This document shows, piece after piece, positions 13,901 to 22,711 of a DNA stretch of 64,000 nucleotides. This DNA is from Patiria pectinifera. Its lineage: Eukaryota; Echinodermata; Asteroidea; Valvatida; Asterinidae. How positions within the stretch are numbered: position 1 is the first letter of the stretch; the number at the start of each line of letters is the position of its first letter. The position numbers were made by a program, and so were the translations under genes. The stretch covers positions 2,852,001 through 2,916,000 of the forward strand of contig CM057145.1 in NCBI GenBank assembly GCA_029964075.1, in the 5' to 3' direction. The notes under the pieces are model-generated. The model did not search any database. It was not told the DNA's origin and saw only the letters and a list, made by a program, of their open reading frames with translations.

Positions 13901-16900
13901 AAAAGTTTCGTGAAATCGGCTTCTGATTGTTGTTGTTGTTTTTTTTTACACAGGCTGCCTTTCAAGTACAGAGCGATGGTATTCTCGTCTTCAGCTACAT
14001 TTGTGAGGCCATATTCATCTTGGAGGTGAGCTAGATTTCATGCAAACTTTCAATCAACTAGTAGTCTGGTTCCAAGACGTCCTTAGCATGCACAGGTTAT
14101 TGGACTTAGCAGTGGTTCACCGAAGCGGGCGCCAACAAGCGCACAAAGATGTCTCAGGAATCTTGTGTGTCTTCTCGGAAAATTCCGAGCAGAATTGTGT
14201 GTGCATTCGCATGCGTTGGTGACGAAAGCATGTCTGGTTTGGGTACGTACTGCAGTTTTCTAAGCATTGTTGGATCAAAGACGTTGGTCCGCGTGGACGA
14301 AGCCAGCAGTTTTGTTACAAAGAAAACTGAACCTTGGAAAACTGATTTAAAAAAATCAAAACAATGTACTTCATCATTTTGAGTGTGGCCATGATTGGAC
14401 CAATGCATGAATCGACCGATCGGTCCGCACATAGTGCTATGCAGTTCATATGTACGTTAATCACCGGAATAAAATTTTCGGAACAGTCTCATTTGTTTCC
14501 ACCAGTGCGCTTTTACTTTGCGTATTATGTCACGCCCTAATGAAAGATTACCAATATGTTCTTTGCGTACGGATCATCGACTGCTGTGTATGTTTAAACT
14601 CAAAGGAAGATCACATAAACGAAGCTTGTCCCTTTTTTTATATAATTTGGGTTTCGTTTAAATGGGTTAAAAAAATTGTCAACAGATATGGATTTTGTTT
14701 TGTTTTGTTGAAACGTTTAAACATATAAACGTCACATCCTTATACAAAGCTAATACAAACACTGTTACAGCGAAATTCTTGTTTTGGGGAATATAAATCA
14801 TTGGTTCCCACTATGTATTCATACATGCAGAAGAAGGGGACCAGTGCTCCACTATAATGGTACCAAATAGTTTCTCACTAGACTCCCTGGTGTCTTTTAC
14901 TAAGAACTGGACCCAGACCATAAAAATCCATCAATCACTGTGCGTCCAATACAAAACTGCACATGACATAATGGAATGCACCACTGACGCACTGGTTGAC
15001 ATTCATGGACTTGCTACACATGGCTTTTATCACAATAGCAGTACAGGAAGCTAGGCAAAATCAATCGGATACCCCTAGCACTGCTTCAGGCCATTAGGCC
15101 CAAGTCCATCATACTCCATCAATATTTAGTCACGCCAGGCCTTCTGGACCAAGTCCCCCAAAATCCACCAAAATGGGGGATGGATTTTGATGGAGTTGGG
15201 GTGGTTAGGGTTTAAACTTAATCCGTCTTAGTTGGTCTTCAAAGAGTTGACTGTCATATTCAACATTTTTTGTTCAAAATTCAACTATTTTGGGGTACTT
15301 TTTTCCAGATATACGTCAAATTTCACGTGAGTTGTGCTGATGAGTACGGCGAACTTGAGACAGACTTTAACAAGGTCTACATGATCTACTTCAAGAAGCT
15401 GAGTGGCTTCTTGCTCGATATGGCCGCCGCTCTCCCGCTAGACCTCATCGCGTTGTGCTTCACCAACGAAGGGGGGGAGCTGAAACGCTTCAAGGCGCTC
15501 ACGCTTCTTCGGATTATTCATCTCTTGAGGCTCGTCCGGGTGACGCAGTTCTTTGACGCCTGGGAGAAGGAGCTCAACATCAAGTAAGGGCCCGTCTCAA
15601 TTCATATCCGGGACGAGTTCCAGACAAATTACGGGTGTAGAATCGTTCACTTTGTCCGGAAGAAGCTCTGCGTTTGTCTTGTCATGCTCCGGGGAGATTT
15701 TCATCAGCAACTGCTTGACTCACCAATACTGATAATTCATTTTAGGAAGATTGCGGGGAAGTTGTTCAGAATCCTGCAACTTATACCCGATACAATGTCT
15801 GGCACTTGTCTGGAACTCGTCTCGAATGTGAGCAAGGTTTTTCTTATTAAAGCAGTAGCTTCACTCCTGGGTAATTGTCAATAATCCTACGTGGCTTTCA
15901 AGAGGATGCGACCTGTTACTTGTAGTTGTGGCACTCCTCATCAAGACTGGCAACTGAACAAAACCCTTCCCTTTTGTTTTTTTTCGCAGCGTGCTCCAAG
16001 TTCGTCTGACCAAGTTCTTTGGCCAGTTGTTGATCGTCATTCATCTCTTCGCTTGTCTCTGGTACTTCCTAGCCTGTCCACTCGGACACTGCAACGAAGG
16101 CACGTGGGCCGCCGCCGAATGTAAGCGAAAAGTTAACCGATATTCACGAAAAAGAAACGTTGAAAAGTCTTGTGTAAATTTAAAAGCATCATGGTGATAA
16201 TTAATACGTCACTTATGTGTACTGCCATTCATGAACTTTTAGCAACTTAACCAGTTTTTAAAAAGTTTTTAAAATGTCCGACTCGGTTGTGGCAGTATGC
16301 GGTTTGAACTGTTGTAACCTTTGTGTTCTTGGGCAAGACACTTTACTAGCATTGCTTCTTTTTACCTAGGATTATGGTACCTGATATGGTAGGGAACATA
16401 TATAGTGTTGACCTCTGCAGTACATCATGTGAGCAGGTCTCAATTAATGAAATTTCTCAAACAATACCACGGTACAACAATTTTGATTGGTTGTTGACGT
16501 TTCAGCGTACAATGAGAACGATGCTGATTGGCTAACTCGCTACGGAGACAGTTTCTATTGGTGCGCGGCGACCCTGACGTCCACTGGCTACGGAGACTTC
16601 CACGCTCATAGCCTCTTGGAAATGAGTGAGTATGCGTACCTCTCGCGGTCATAAATGTGCCCCCTTGAGATGAAAACAAAACTGCCCCTCAAACGTACAC
16701 ATGAAAGCATATGATCGCGCTACATACAAAATTGTCTCCTCTCTTGTAATGGAACACTGCCCCTGAAAAACACAAGTACCCCTCTCACATTAACAAGATT
16801 GTGCACCTTTTTGAGATGGAAAACTACCCCTCGAAAGCACCAATATCCCTCTCACAATAATAAAATTGTGCCCCTCGGAGATGGGAAATTGGCCATCAAA

Positions 16901-19900
16901 AACAATCACGACAATAGTGCTCTTTTCAGGATAACTTCTTGAGATTGAAGACTGCCCCTCGAAAGCACAATTAGTGCCCCACTCGCAACATTAAAATTGT
17001 GCCTCTCTCAAGATGGAAAACTGGCCCCTAAAGAATAAAAGTGCTCGTCATGCGAATAAAATGGTCACTGAGCTGGCCATCAAAAGCAACAGTGCACCTC
17101 GTGATTAAAAAAATGGTCTCTGTACATAACTAGGTCAAAGAACACAAAGCTCAAGATGGACAACGTATTCATAATTTGTTCCTCGTCATATAGCTTTAGG
17201 CGAAGAGAAGGGGACCATATTCTTTTCCTCCACTTTACGAACAAAATGCTTGAAAACCAAACAATCCTGTGTGCCTTTAACGTCCGTTAATTGTTACAAC
17301 TTTTTTATTTCTAGTCTTTGCAAGTCTCGTCATGGTCATTGGACAGTTGCTCTTTGGTTCCATCCTCGGTAACATCGCCTCCACCCTCGCCAACGAAGAA
17401 TCCGGCCGAGTTGCTTACGAGCAGCGATTATCTGCTGTCAAGGTAACGCCACACTTACAGCCTCTCCAGGCAACTTGAAACGGCACAGTGTTGTAGGATT
17501 TCAAATATGCGGCTCAAGTATCATAGCACTGCTTAACCAGTTCGCGTCGGATGACGTGTTAATAATAATAATAATAATACCGAAGTCTTATATAGCGCAC
17601 GTATCTACCAACAACTAGGTACTCAAGGCGCTGGAAATTATGTCTATTATTAGAGACAGGTAAATGAAGTACATGAGAAATATGAGAACCATTATGTAGC
17701 ACCTTTATAAGGGTTTACAAGGTGCTGCGGTGCATTAAGCAGCCACTGCCAGAAACACCGGGGCAAACCCCTTCTCTTAGCGATAAGTGTTACTGGGTTC
17801 TTTAATGTGCATTACACAACACATGGGACCTACGGCTTTACGTCCCATCCGAAGGACGAAGCAATAATGGTAAAGTGCCTTGCTCAAGAGCACAAGCACC
17901 ATGTCCCCACGGTCAGGATTCGAACCCATGTACCATGGCACACGAGTCGAACACTGTAACCATTGGAGTGTTAACAAGATCTGGCTGTTTTTATACTAGT
18001 ACGGCTGACGAGTTAAAACGTCAAGCTCCTGGACTGGCCTCTGGGTGATGTCTCAACATGCTAATCTTTCATTTCTTTTGTACATACACAAAGTCCGAGA
18101 AGTCTGTTTAGGCGGATCGTGTGTTGAACTTGAACTGGGCCACTCTGGTACAGTTAACGCTCCGTGGGCACACCCCGGAGTGTTAAAAAAATTTGAGTTT
18201 GCGGTTAGAAATATCGTACAAATACTGTTGAAATGACTCTTGCGAATCAGTATTTGTGGCGTTTGGTTGTTTATCAAAAGTTGGCTGCTACATTTTTCCT
18301 TTTTCGAAAGTTGAAATTTTCGGCAAAAACAATCGCGGCGCGAAACTGGTTAACAGTAAACAAAAAAGTCTTTCTTACTGTAGCAGAAAATTGTGCTTAC
18401 CTTAAGCACTATTTCATGGCGTGGATTATGCTACTGATTGCATGTGCATGGAGACTTTAATTGTTACATCACCGATTTAAGCAACTTTTTCCTCTGCATG
18501 AAATAGATGGAGGCTCTGTTAGCGGAAAATCTCGTGCTAAGCAGCATTGTGAAATTTTGCCCTGGTGTAAAAGGCACTCATTACAGATGGTTAAAGTACT
18601 TCTGAAATGATTCACAATGATTGATTACAGTGCTTTCACTGGCTTCCATTACCGGTTACACGTTTATTTGGCAGGTTCAAATGAAAGACATGAGGCTGAA
18701 CAGCAAGCTGAGGAATCGCGTCGTGAGCTACTTTGACTATCTCTGGATGCGCAATAAGTAAGTCAACGTCCCAAGTCAAAGTTTAGTGTATCGTACCATA
18801 TCTGGACCATAGAATTCTACACTTATGATCCCTTACGATCACTTATGATGCCTTATGATCACTCACGATCCCTTATGATCATTTATGATCACTAATGATG
18901 ACTAGTGATGACTTATGATCCCTTACGATCACTTATGATCACTTATGATCACTTATGATGGCATATGATGACATACGATGACTTATGATCACTTATGATG
19001 GCATATGATGACATACGATGACTTGTGATCACTTATGATCACTTATGATCCTTACAATCTCCTATGATCCCTTATGATCCTTACAATCTCCTATGATCCC
19101 TTATGATCATTTAGGCTGACTTATGACATCTTAATATGACTTGTGATCACTTATGATAACTTATGATCGAGGATGACGACTTATGATCCTTTACCATGAT
19201 TTATAATCACTTATGATAAGTTCTGAATGGAATCCCCTATTTCAAGATGTATGCTTGTGCACAAGCCGAATTCCTAAATATATCCCAGAATTTGTTGCAT
19301 CAGTTTTGCAAATTCTTCAGTATTACAACAGGTTTTTTTTCAGTGGACAGTAGACAAAAAATGAATAAATTCAATTAATGGGGAAAAATAGTTTCTGAAC
19401 CCTCCTGCTGTCTGAATAGTCATAGATAGTCAGGAAAATAAATCCTCTTCCCTGCCATGCCTTTTACACAGGCTAGTCACCAACAGTCAGATAATATTTC
19501 AAGCAAGAACTCAGTCAACAGACAAAAGCAGACAAGTGGTTAGGCACAGCTGGCTTATCAATCACCTACAGTCAAAGCATAGCTGTATCAAGTTACAGAA
19601 ACAGTCACAGCCAGTCAATCCTGCTTTATGTAGGATGGGAGCTCTGAACTGTTGAAATCAATCACTTGATGATTTTGACTGAAAGGACAACTTGGCACAG
19701 AATGTATGTGTTTATATAAGTGGGTCAAGAAAACAGAAAAATCCTCTGCCTGTCTTTATTTTGTGTTTTTTTTTCCCTTTTATTCTTGCAGGGGAATCGA
19801 TCAACACACTTTGTTCAAGGACGCTCCGTTCTGCCTACAGACAGAGATAGGACTTGCCGTCAACGAATCGAACCTCAAAAAGGTAAGGCAAATTTGTTTT

Positions 19901-21570
19901 GATGCACTACACATAAGCACTTTCAACTGATACCATTTCAAGTGGATTTATTTCATGGGGTGTTTTATACCAGTCGTATCTTTCCTGTGTGGCTTTAAAT
20001 GTCCGTTGGATCATTGCATTTGTCGTAATTTCATGAAATGGACCGATTTAAGAACTATAAATTTGTAGCAGACATCGTTCCACTGAGGTGTTTAATGTTT
20101 TGTGGCCGTTGGCGCTGGGAAAACACGAGCAAATCTTTTACTTTTCAACCATCAAAGTAGTCTATGTAATAGACCATGGCTGTGACAAAGCAGACCATGG
20201 TCTTTGAAACGTAAACAGATTCAGCAATTAATTACGCAACTAGACTGCGTATGACCTAAAAAAAAACTGACCAATCAGCAGGCGCCTTCTATACGCGCGT
20301 AATTCAAGCTCCCTGCGTGCGTAAACATCACGCCCACGATGAGTAGCATTTTTGTAGAGGTTGTAGTATTACAAAAACGCGGCGTCAAAATTGACCAATC
20401 ACAATCTTAGTCTGGATTTCGGAATGAAATGACGTCACGCATGCTTAGATATATCAGACGTTATACAGAAGATTTGGCTCCGCGGATAACGGGTGATACT
20501 CAGATTACCGTCAAAGTGCGGCTCAGGGAATCTGTTGGACAGTCACAGCATAAAACATGTGGATGATTTTATGTCACTGATTTGTTGGTGTTTCTTGAAG
20601 GTGTCATTGTTTGAGGACGCAGAGCCAAGTTTCTTCCGATCCCTTTCTCTGATGCTGCGCCCCGTTCTCTTCATGCCCAACGATTACATCGTCCGTCAGG
20701 GAGATGTGGGGGATGAAATGTACTTCATTCATAGGGGAACGGTAAGCATAATAATGAAAAAAAGAACACTAAAGTTTTGAAACTTACTCTCAAATCGGTT
20801 CGCAGTTATTATCCCTGTTCATCCGTCCGTGAAACCATTTTTTCTGCAAGAGCTTGGGATAAGTGCAGTCTGGTCTCTACCCTCACAGATATGCGTTTAC
20901 ACAGCTGGTGGAGAGACGCAATTGTAGTAAAGTGTCTTGCCCAAGAACACAAGCACCGTGTTCCCTGTCAGGGTTTGAACCCATGTACCAACACACATCA
21001 GGCCATGAAACCAGATATTTGCAACAGCTCCAGATCACAATAATCTGGTCTCTACCCTAACAAGTTCCAATATACTCCTGGGTGGAAAGAGGCAATCATA
21101 GTAAAGTGTCTTGCCCAAGAACACAAGCACCATGTGTCAAGGACCTCATGTTCCCTGTCAGTGTTTGAACCATGTACTATCACAACATTGTTTGTCAAAA
21201 TGAACATAAATTGAAATTTGTTAAACATGAATAAAAAAAAATTGAAATAGTTGAAAAAACTTTTTTTTCTCACATAATTCAGGTTGAACTGATGGATGAA
21301 AACCACCAATCACAAGTCGACCGAGTCCTTGGCGCTGGCGAATTCATCGACGACATCAACCTCCTCTACGATGTCCCCCGACGTACCTCAGTCCGCGCCC
21401 GGACCCATGTAGACCTCCACGCCCTGTCCGTGGGCGACCTCAAAGCCGTGCTAGAACAATTCCCAGACGTGGAGGCCAATATTCGACGCATAGGACACGC
21501 CTTGTATGGCCAGTATGCAGCCAGCGTCAATGCACAGGACCACTTCCCTCCAAAACAGACCGTCGTTTAA
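661..21570 (+). CDS. CNGK: Tandem-repeat K+-selective cyclic-nucleotide-gated channel (CNGK/tetraKCNG type), 3' half
   Basis: Exons: 661-828, 1631-1714, 1979-2055, 2814-2875, 3450-3505, 4176-4360, 5043-5146, 6635-6778, 7644-7805, 8967-9083, 10109-10242, 10766-10916, 11965-12247, 13083-13306, 13954-14025, 15309-15583, 15990-16120, 16506-16625, 17315-17442, 18675-18757, 19792-19882, 20601-20741, 21283-21570 (stop). Phases are continuous, all GT-AG, about 1,092 codons. The product has two S1-S6 units, each with a GYGD K+ filter and a C-terminal cyclic-nucleotide-binding domain, joined by an N/K-rich linker with no start or stop between them. Family knowledge: sea-urchin and fish sperm CNGK is one chain of four such repeats, about 2,200 residues; it hyperpolarises the flagellum. 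Exon 661 opens in mid-codon, so repeats I-II lie to the left. HCN or EAG channels have one repeat per chain, which argues against them. Confidence 0.9.
885..1545 (+). repeat. Dispersed ~450-bp repeat, copy 1, with an inserted MITE fragment
   Basis: Lies in the CNGK intron 829-1630. It aligns by eye to 11360-11880 in a later intron: shared blocks include TTCGTTTGAAGCAACA near the start and GGGAGTTTAGTG near the end. Copy 1 carries an extra segment at 1252-1365 that matches the TTGACCTATCGC MITE and is absent from copy 2. Confidence 0.7.
1252..1365 (+). mobile_element. Partial MITE of the TTGACCTATCGC family
   Basis: Begins TTGACCTATCGCGG and contains the internal block TTTGTTTGTCTCAGATTT shared with the copies at 5567-6242, 8030-8182 and 33761-33930. 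The right terminal inverted repeat is missing. Confidence 0.65.
2097..2655 (+). repeat. 11-bp minisatellite, unit AATCACAAGTC
   Basis: About 50 imperfect head-to-tail units with variants such as AATCATAAGTC and CCATCACAAGTC. The array starts about 40 bp after the CNGK donor at 2056. Open frames through it are artefacts of the unit. The same family recurs at 18822, 31607, 35485 and 50253. Confidence 0.93.
2656..4175. other. CNGK introns around exons 2814-2875 and 3450-3505
   Basis: The introns at 2876-3449 and 3506-4175 hold no recognised gene. At about 3775-4080 there is a dispersed repeat with GGTCTCCCCCAACTCTCC, also seen near 22110-22240 and, inverted, near 54500-54545. The stretch 2990-3300 shows nothing I recognise. 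Confidence 0.5.
5147..5365 (+). mobile_element. Foldback MITE flush with a 5' splice site, copy 1
   Basis: Similarity to 15584-15835 begins at the first intron base (GTAAGGCCC against GTAAGGGCCC). Inner inverted ends are GGACGAATTCCAGACAAG on the left and the diverged complement CTTGTACGGAATTCGTCC on the right. It lies in the intron after the repeat III pore exon. Confidence 0.65.
5567..6242. mobile_element. TTGACCTATCGC MITE, split by a further insertion
   Basis: Left end TTGACCTATCGCCG, right end CGATAGGTTAA. Without the 5697-6198 insert it is about 174 bp, close to the intact 170-bp copy at 33761-33930. Confidence 0.75.
5697..6198. mobile_element. Innermost foldback element with CAGGGTGAGT ends
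   Basis: About 500 bp, almost entirely an inverted repeat of two ~235-bp arms. It begins CAGGGTGAGTAAAAA and ends with the complement ACTCACCCTG. It interrupts the MITE block ...GGACAATATTTCACAAGC seen elsewhere. The flanks TA and TG suggest a TA target duplication with one change, as in Tc1/mariner-type elements (inference). Confidence 0.8.
6860..7610 (+). repeat. 34-bp G-rich minisatellite
   Basis: About 22 head-to-tail copies of a 34-bp unit containing GGCAGGGTGGTTTGGGG then CAGTACAGGGAGTAACA, with few differences. It fills most of the 865-bp CNGK intron 6779-7643. The G-rich strand is the transcribed sense strand. Confidence 0.95.
8030..8182 (+). mobile_element. TTGACCTATCGC-family MITE, degenerate left end
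   Basis: The right end CGCGATAGGTCAA and internal block TTTGTTTGTCTCAGATTT match the family; the left end is eroded. A second, inverted fragment lies at about 8785-8870 in the same intron (7806-8966). Confidence 0.65.
8490..8704. mobile_element. Foldback MITE with GTGCAACAAGGTCGT ends
   Basis: Left GTGCAACAAGGTCGTTTC and right ACGACCTTGTTGCAC form terminal inverted repeats about 215 bp apart. A second internal pair is AGGTCGTATCTGGCTT against AAGATACGACCT. Intronic in CNGK. Confidence 0.65.
9460..9605 (-). repeat. tRNA-derived SINE with CTTGCTCAAGAGCACAAG core
   Basis: Reads on the minus strand as a tRNA-like head (box B GGTTCGAATCC) followed by a core containing GAGCAAGGCACTTTACCA. It belongs to the family of the fuller copy at 17560-17965. 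Confidence 0.65.
9655..10075 (-). mobile_element. 5'-truncated CR1/L2-like LINE fragment (reverse transcriptase C terminus and 3' end)
   Basis: The minus strand encodes FKALNGQAPAYILDML, then SRSLRSGN, a GDRSFSVAAPHLW block and PLHIKTSTSIHSFKTSLKTH, the typical C-terminal region of CR1/L2-type non-LTR pol. The 3' end has AGCGCCCTGAGCACC, then GCGCTTTATAAAACTTCG and an (ATT)n tail. The frame runs on by chance across the antisense of CNGK exon 10109. It is a dead fragment of pol and not a host gene. Confidence 0.85.
10960..11215 (-). repeat. tRNA-derived SINE, second type
   Basis: Minus strand: box A TGGCGTAGCGGT and box B GGGTTCGAATCC at the head (11215 downwards), followed by a body that on the plus strand contains GGTGGGAGGAAACCCCAG and GAGGAAAACCCATGG. 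A similar phrase occurs in widespread animal SINEs (from memory, not searched). It lies in the CNGK intron 10917-11964. Confidence 0.6.
11360..11880 (+). repeat. Dispersed ~450-bp repeat, copy 2 (no MITE insert)
   Basis: Paralogue of 885-1545 without the 114-bp MITE. A short stretch of GACTTATGATT units (minisatellite family) lies just upstream at about 11310-11345. Confidence 0.7.
11965..12247 (+). CDS. CNGK: CNGK inter-repeat linker exon, low-complexity Asn/Lys-rich
   Basis: One 283-bp exon, entered in phase 0 and left in phase 1, encodes about 94 residues between the repeat III CNBD and repeat IV. It starts with runs of Asn and Ser (KSSNNNNNPSNNPNES), passes through an Ala/Asn/Asp/Glu-rich middle and ends in a strongly charged Lys stretch (DKDKKKKSQNGR). 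No domain is visible. It is probably a flexible cytoplasmic tether. The long open frames antisense to it come from its biased composition. The polypyrimidine tract and donor GTAAGT look normal. Because it joins two in-phase channel repeats, it is the main evidence that they are one protein and not two adjacent genes. Confidence 0.8.
12490..12795 (+). repeat. Dispersed ~310-bp element, copy 1
   Basis: Shares blocks in inverted orientation with 32778-33105: TCCTTGTGGAG, AATTTCCTGGGCTGAAATTC, ACACCTTGGAAATTCCTA and CTTGTGGAGACGTATTCACC. It lies in the CNGK intron 12248-13082; the rest of that intron shows nothing. Confidence 0.7.
13083..21570 (+). CDS. CNGK: CNGK repeat IV and C terminus: GYGD pore, degenerate CNBD (10 exons)
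   Basis: S1 is in 13083-13306, S2 in 13954-14025, and S3 plus an Arg-rich S4 (LLRIIHLLRLVRV) in 15309-15583. S5 is in 15990-16120 (QLLIVIHLFACLWYFLACP), the pore in 16506-16625 (ATLTSTGYGDFHAHS) and S6 in 17315-17442. The C-linker covers 18675-18757 and 19792-19882; the CNBD covers 20601-20741 and 21283-21570, ending FPPKQTVV-stop. In the phosphate-binding cassette the usual F-G-E-I-S-L reads F-I-D-D-I-N-L, while the RRTSVRA arginines remain, so cyclic-nucleotide binding may be weak or lost. Exon 13083 has an alternative in-frame acceptor 12 nt downstream (13095). The stop is followed by no obvious nearby poly(A) signal; AATAAA near 23127 is only a candidate. Confidence 0.87.
13411..13561. 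mobile_element. Foldback element with AATGGAGTACC ends and a perfect CRE
   Basis: Left AATGGAGTACCGAAG and right GGTACTCCATT lie 151 bp apart. TGACGTCA is at 13428-13435. It abuts a short hairpin (13562-13655) related to the outer element at 5399-6422. Confidence 0.6.
14026..15308. other. CNGK intron without recognised content
   Basis: A 1.28-kb intron between S2 and S3 of repeat IV. Short open frames show no domain, and no copy of the repeat families listed here was recognised. Around 15070-15215 there is a loose internal repetition of CCATCAAAATCC-type words. Confidence 0.5.
15584..15835 (+). mobile_element. Foldback MITE flush with a 5' splice site, copy 2
   Basis: Starts at the donor GTAAGGGCCCGTCTCA. 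Inner inverted ends are GGGACGAGTTCCAGACAA and TTGTCTGGAACTCGTCTC. Related to 5147-5365. It lies in the intron after S4 of repeat IV. Confidence 0.7.
16640..17115 (+). repeat. Degenerate ~70-bp tandem array
   Basis: Recurring words AAAATTGTGCCCCTC, GAGATGGAAAACTGCCCCTC and CGAAAGCACAA at roughly 65-75-bp spacing over about 475 bp, strongly diverged. It lies in the CNGK intron between pore and S6 of repeat IV (16626-17314). Confidence 0.75.
17560..17965 (-). repeat. ~400-bp tRNA-derived SINE with LINE-like tail
   Basis: Minus strand: tRNA-like head near 17965-17900 (box B GGTTCGAATCC), core with GAGCAAGGCACTTTACC, and a tail GCGCTATATAAGACTTCGGT followed by (ATT)n at 17563-17579. The tail matches the 3' end of the LINE fragment at 9655-10075. 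The rest of this intron (17443-18674) shows no recognised feature. Confidence 0.75.
18822..19225 (+). repeat. 10-bp minisatellite, unit ACTTATGATC
   Basis: About 40 imperfect units. It is the inverted form of AATCATAAGTC variants in the 2097-2655 array, so the same family. It starts about 65 bp after the CNGK donor at 18758. Confidence 0.88.
19400..19705 (-). mobile_element. piggyBac-like MITE, inverted copy
   Basis: Starts CCCTCCTGCTG and runs parallel, inverted, to 22376-22711: CACCAACAGTCAGAT, CAGTCAAAGCATAGCTGTAT and CAACTTGGCACAGAAT are shared. The far terminus is lost. Confidence 0.7.
20742..21282. repeat. Last CNGK intron: two SINE fragments
   Basis: About 20870-21010 and 21050-21185 both contain TAAAGTGTCTTGCCCAAGAACACAAGCACC followed by GTTTGAAC(CC)ATGTAC in parts, the core of the SINE family at 48120-48312. 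The 3' third is AT-rich and leads to the acceptor at 21282. Confidence 0.65.
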
Positions 21571-21849
21571 CCCTTACCCCTGCTGGTCCTTCACAAATCC
21601 ACCGGTAAGTTTCTGGGAACTTGCGGAGCAAGGTTTCGGTAAAAATCCTCGCTGGACGATTTTGGAGGATTCGGAAGAAACTTAAAACGTCTGGAAAATT
21701 AGGGTTGATGAATGTCATTTTTATCTCCTACAGCATTAGTAGATTTCTTGAAATTAATTAAAAAGCTTAAAAAAAAAGCCGGATCATATACCACTGAAAG
21801 ACAGTAGAGGGCGCTTTGTCAACGCAGTTGAGAGCCTTAGTAAGAGGGG

Positions 21850-22070
21850 GACACTGCGAGTACGTACTGGTGTGTACGTGTTCTACATAGCCTCCCGAGG
21901 ACCGACACATAAAGAGAGAACAACAGATCCTTTCAGTCCTCGGGAGTTGGGTCTTTTGTTGGAAACGTCCTCTGTAGTAAGTTTGTGTGCTTAGTTTATG
22001 GGAGAGTGTTGTAATACAGGGATAAAAGGAAACACAAAGCATTGTCCTTGGGAGTATAGTAAAACAAGAG
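21850..22070 (+). repeat. Dispersed repeat, copy 1 (pair with 31070-31275)
   Basis: Both copies contain GAGGACCGACACA, AACAACAGATCCTT, GAGAGTGTTGTAATACAGGG (or GAAGAGTG...) and AAACACAAAGCATTGTCCT. Internal complementary CCCGAGGAC and GTCCTCGGG suggest a hairpin. Class unknown. Confidence 0.75.
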
Positions 22071-22375
22071 TGTATGCACGTTTATGGCGTGAATTACGCT
22101 CAACTCATTATATTCACAATGCGCCCCAATCCGTTGTGTCTTCACATGGGCGTCGGGCGTCGTCGGCGATGCGTTTGAATGTCCCTCGTAGTGGTCTCCC
22201 CCAACTCTCCCTTTCTTACCGTTGAGGGGGTACTTGTGCGTGCAGTCCATAGATTTTGTAATCATTCATTCTGTATCTCTCACGTTTGTCATTCTAAAAA
22301 GTTCTTCGCGTTTGTTTAAAAAAAATTGGGGAAATGAAGACGTTTATAATAGTCTGAAGATCATTGAGACATTAA

Positions 22376-22711
22376 CCCTCCTATAGAAACAAATATTCTG
22401 TGCCAAGTTGTCATTTCAGCCAAAATCAGTCAAGTGACTGTTGTCAACAGTTAAGAGCTCCCAGTCTACATAGAGCAGGATTGACTGGCTGTGACTGTTT
22501 ATGTAACTCGATACAGCTATGCTTTGACTGTAGAAGAGTGATAAGCCAGCTATGTCTGCCACTTGCCTGCTTTTGTCGGTTGACTGAATTTGACTAGTCA
22601 CAGTGCCTGCTCGAAATATGATCTGACTGTTGGTGACTAGCCTGTGCAAAAGGCATGACAGGGGAAGAGGATTATTTTTGACTGTCTGTGGCTGTTCAGA
22701 CAGCAGGAGGG
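22376..22711 (+). mobile_element. piggyBac-like MITE with TTAA target duplications
   Basis: 336 bp. Left end CCCTCCT, right end AGGAGGG, flanked on both sides by TTAA (22372-22375 and 22712-22715), the piggyBac hallmark. No transposase. Diverged relatives at 19400-19705 (inverted) and about 51415-51590. Confidence 0.82.

Noticed and set aside
661-21570. Two separate single-repeat channel genes (HCN/EAG type) in tandem
   Set aside because: Exon phases run unbroken through the linker exon 11965-12247 with no stop, start or promoter between, and two CNBD-bearing GYGD repeats in one chain match CNGK.
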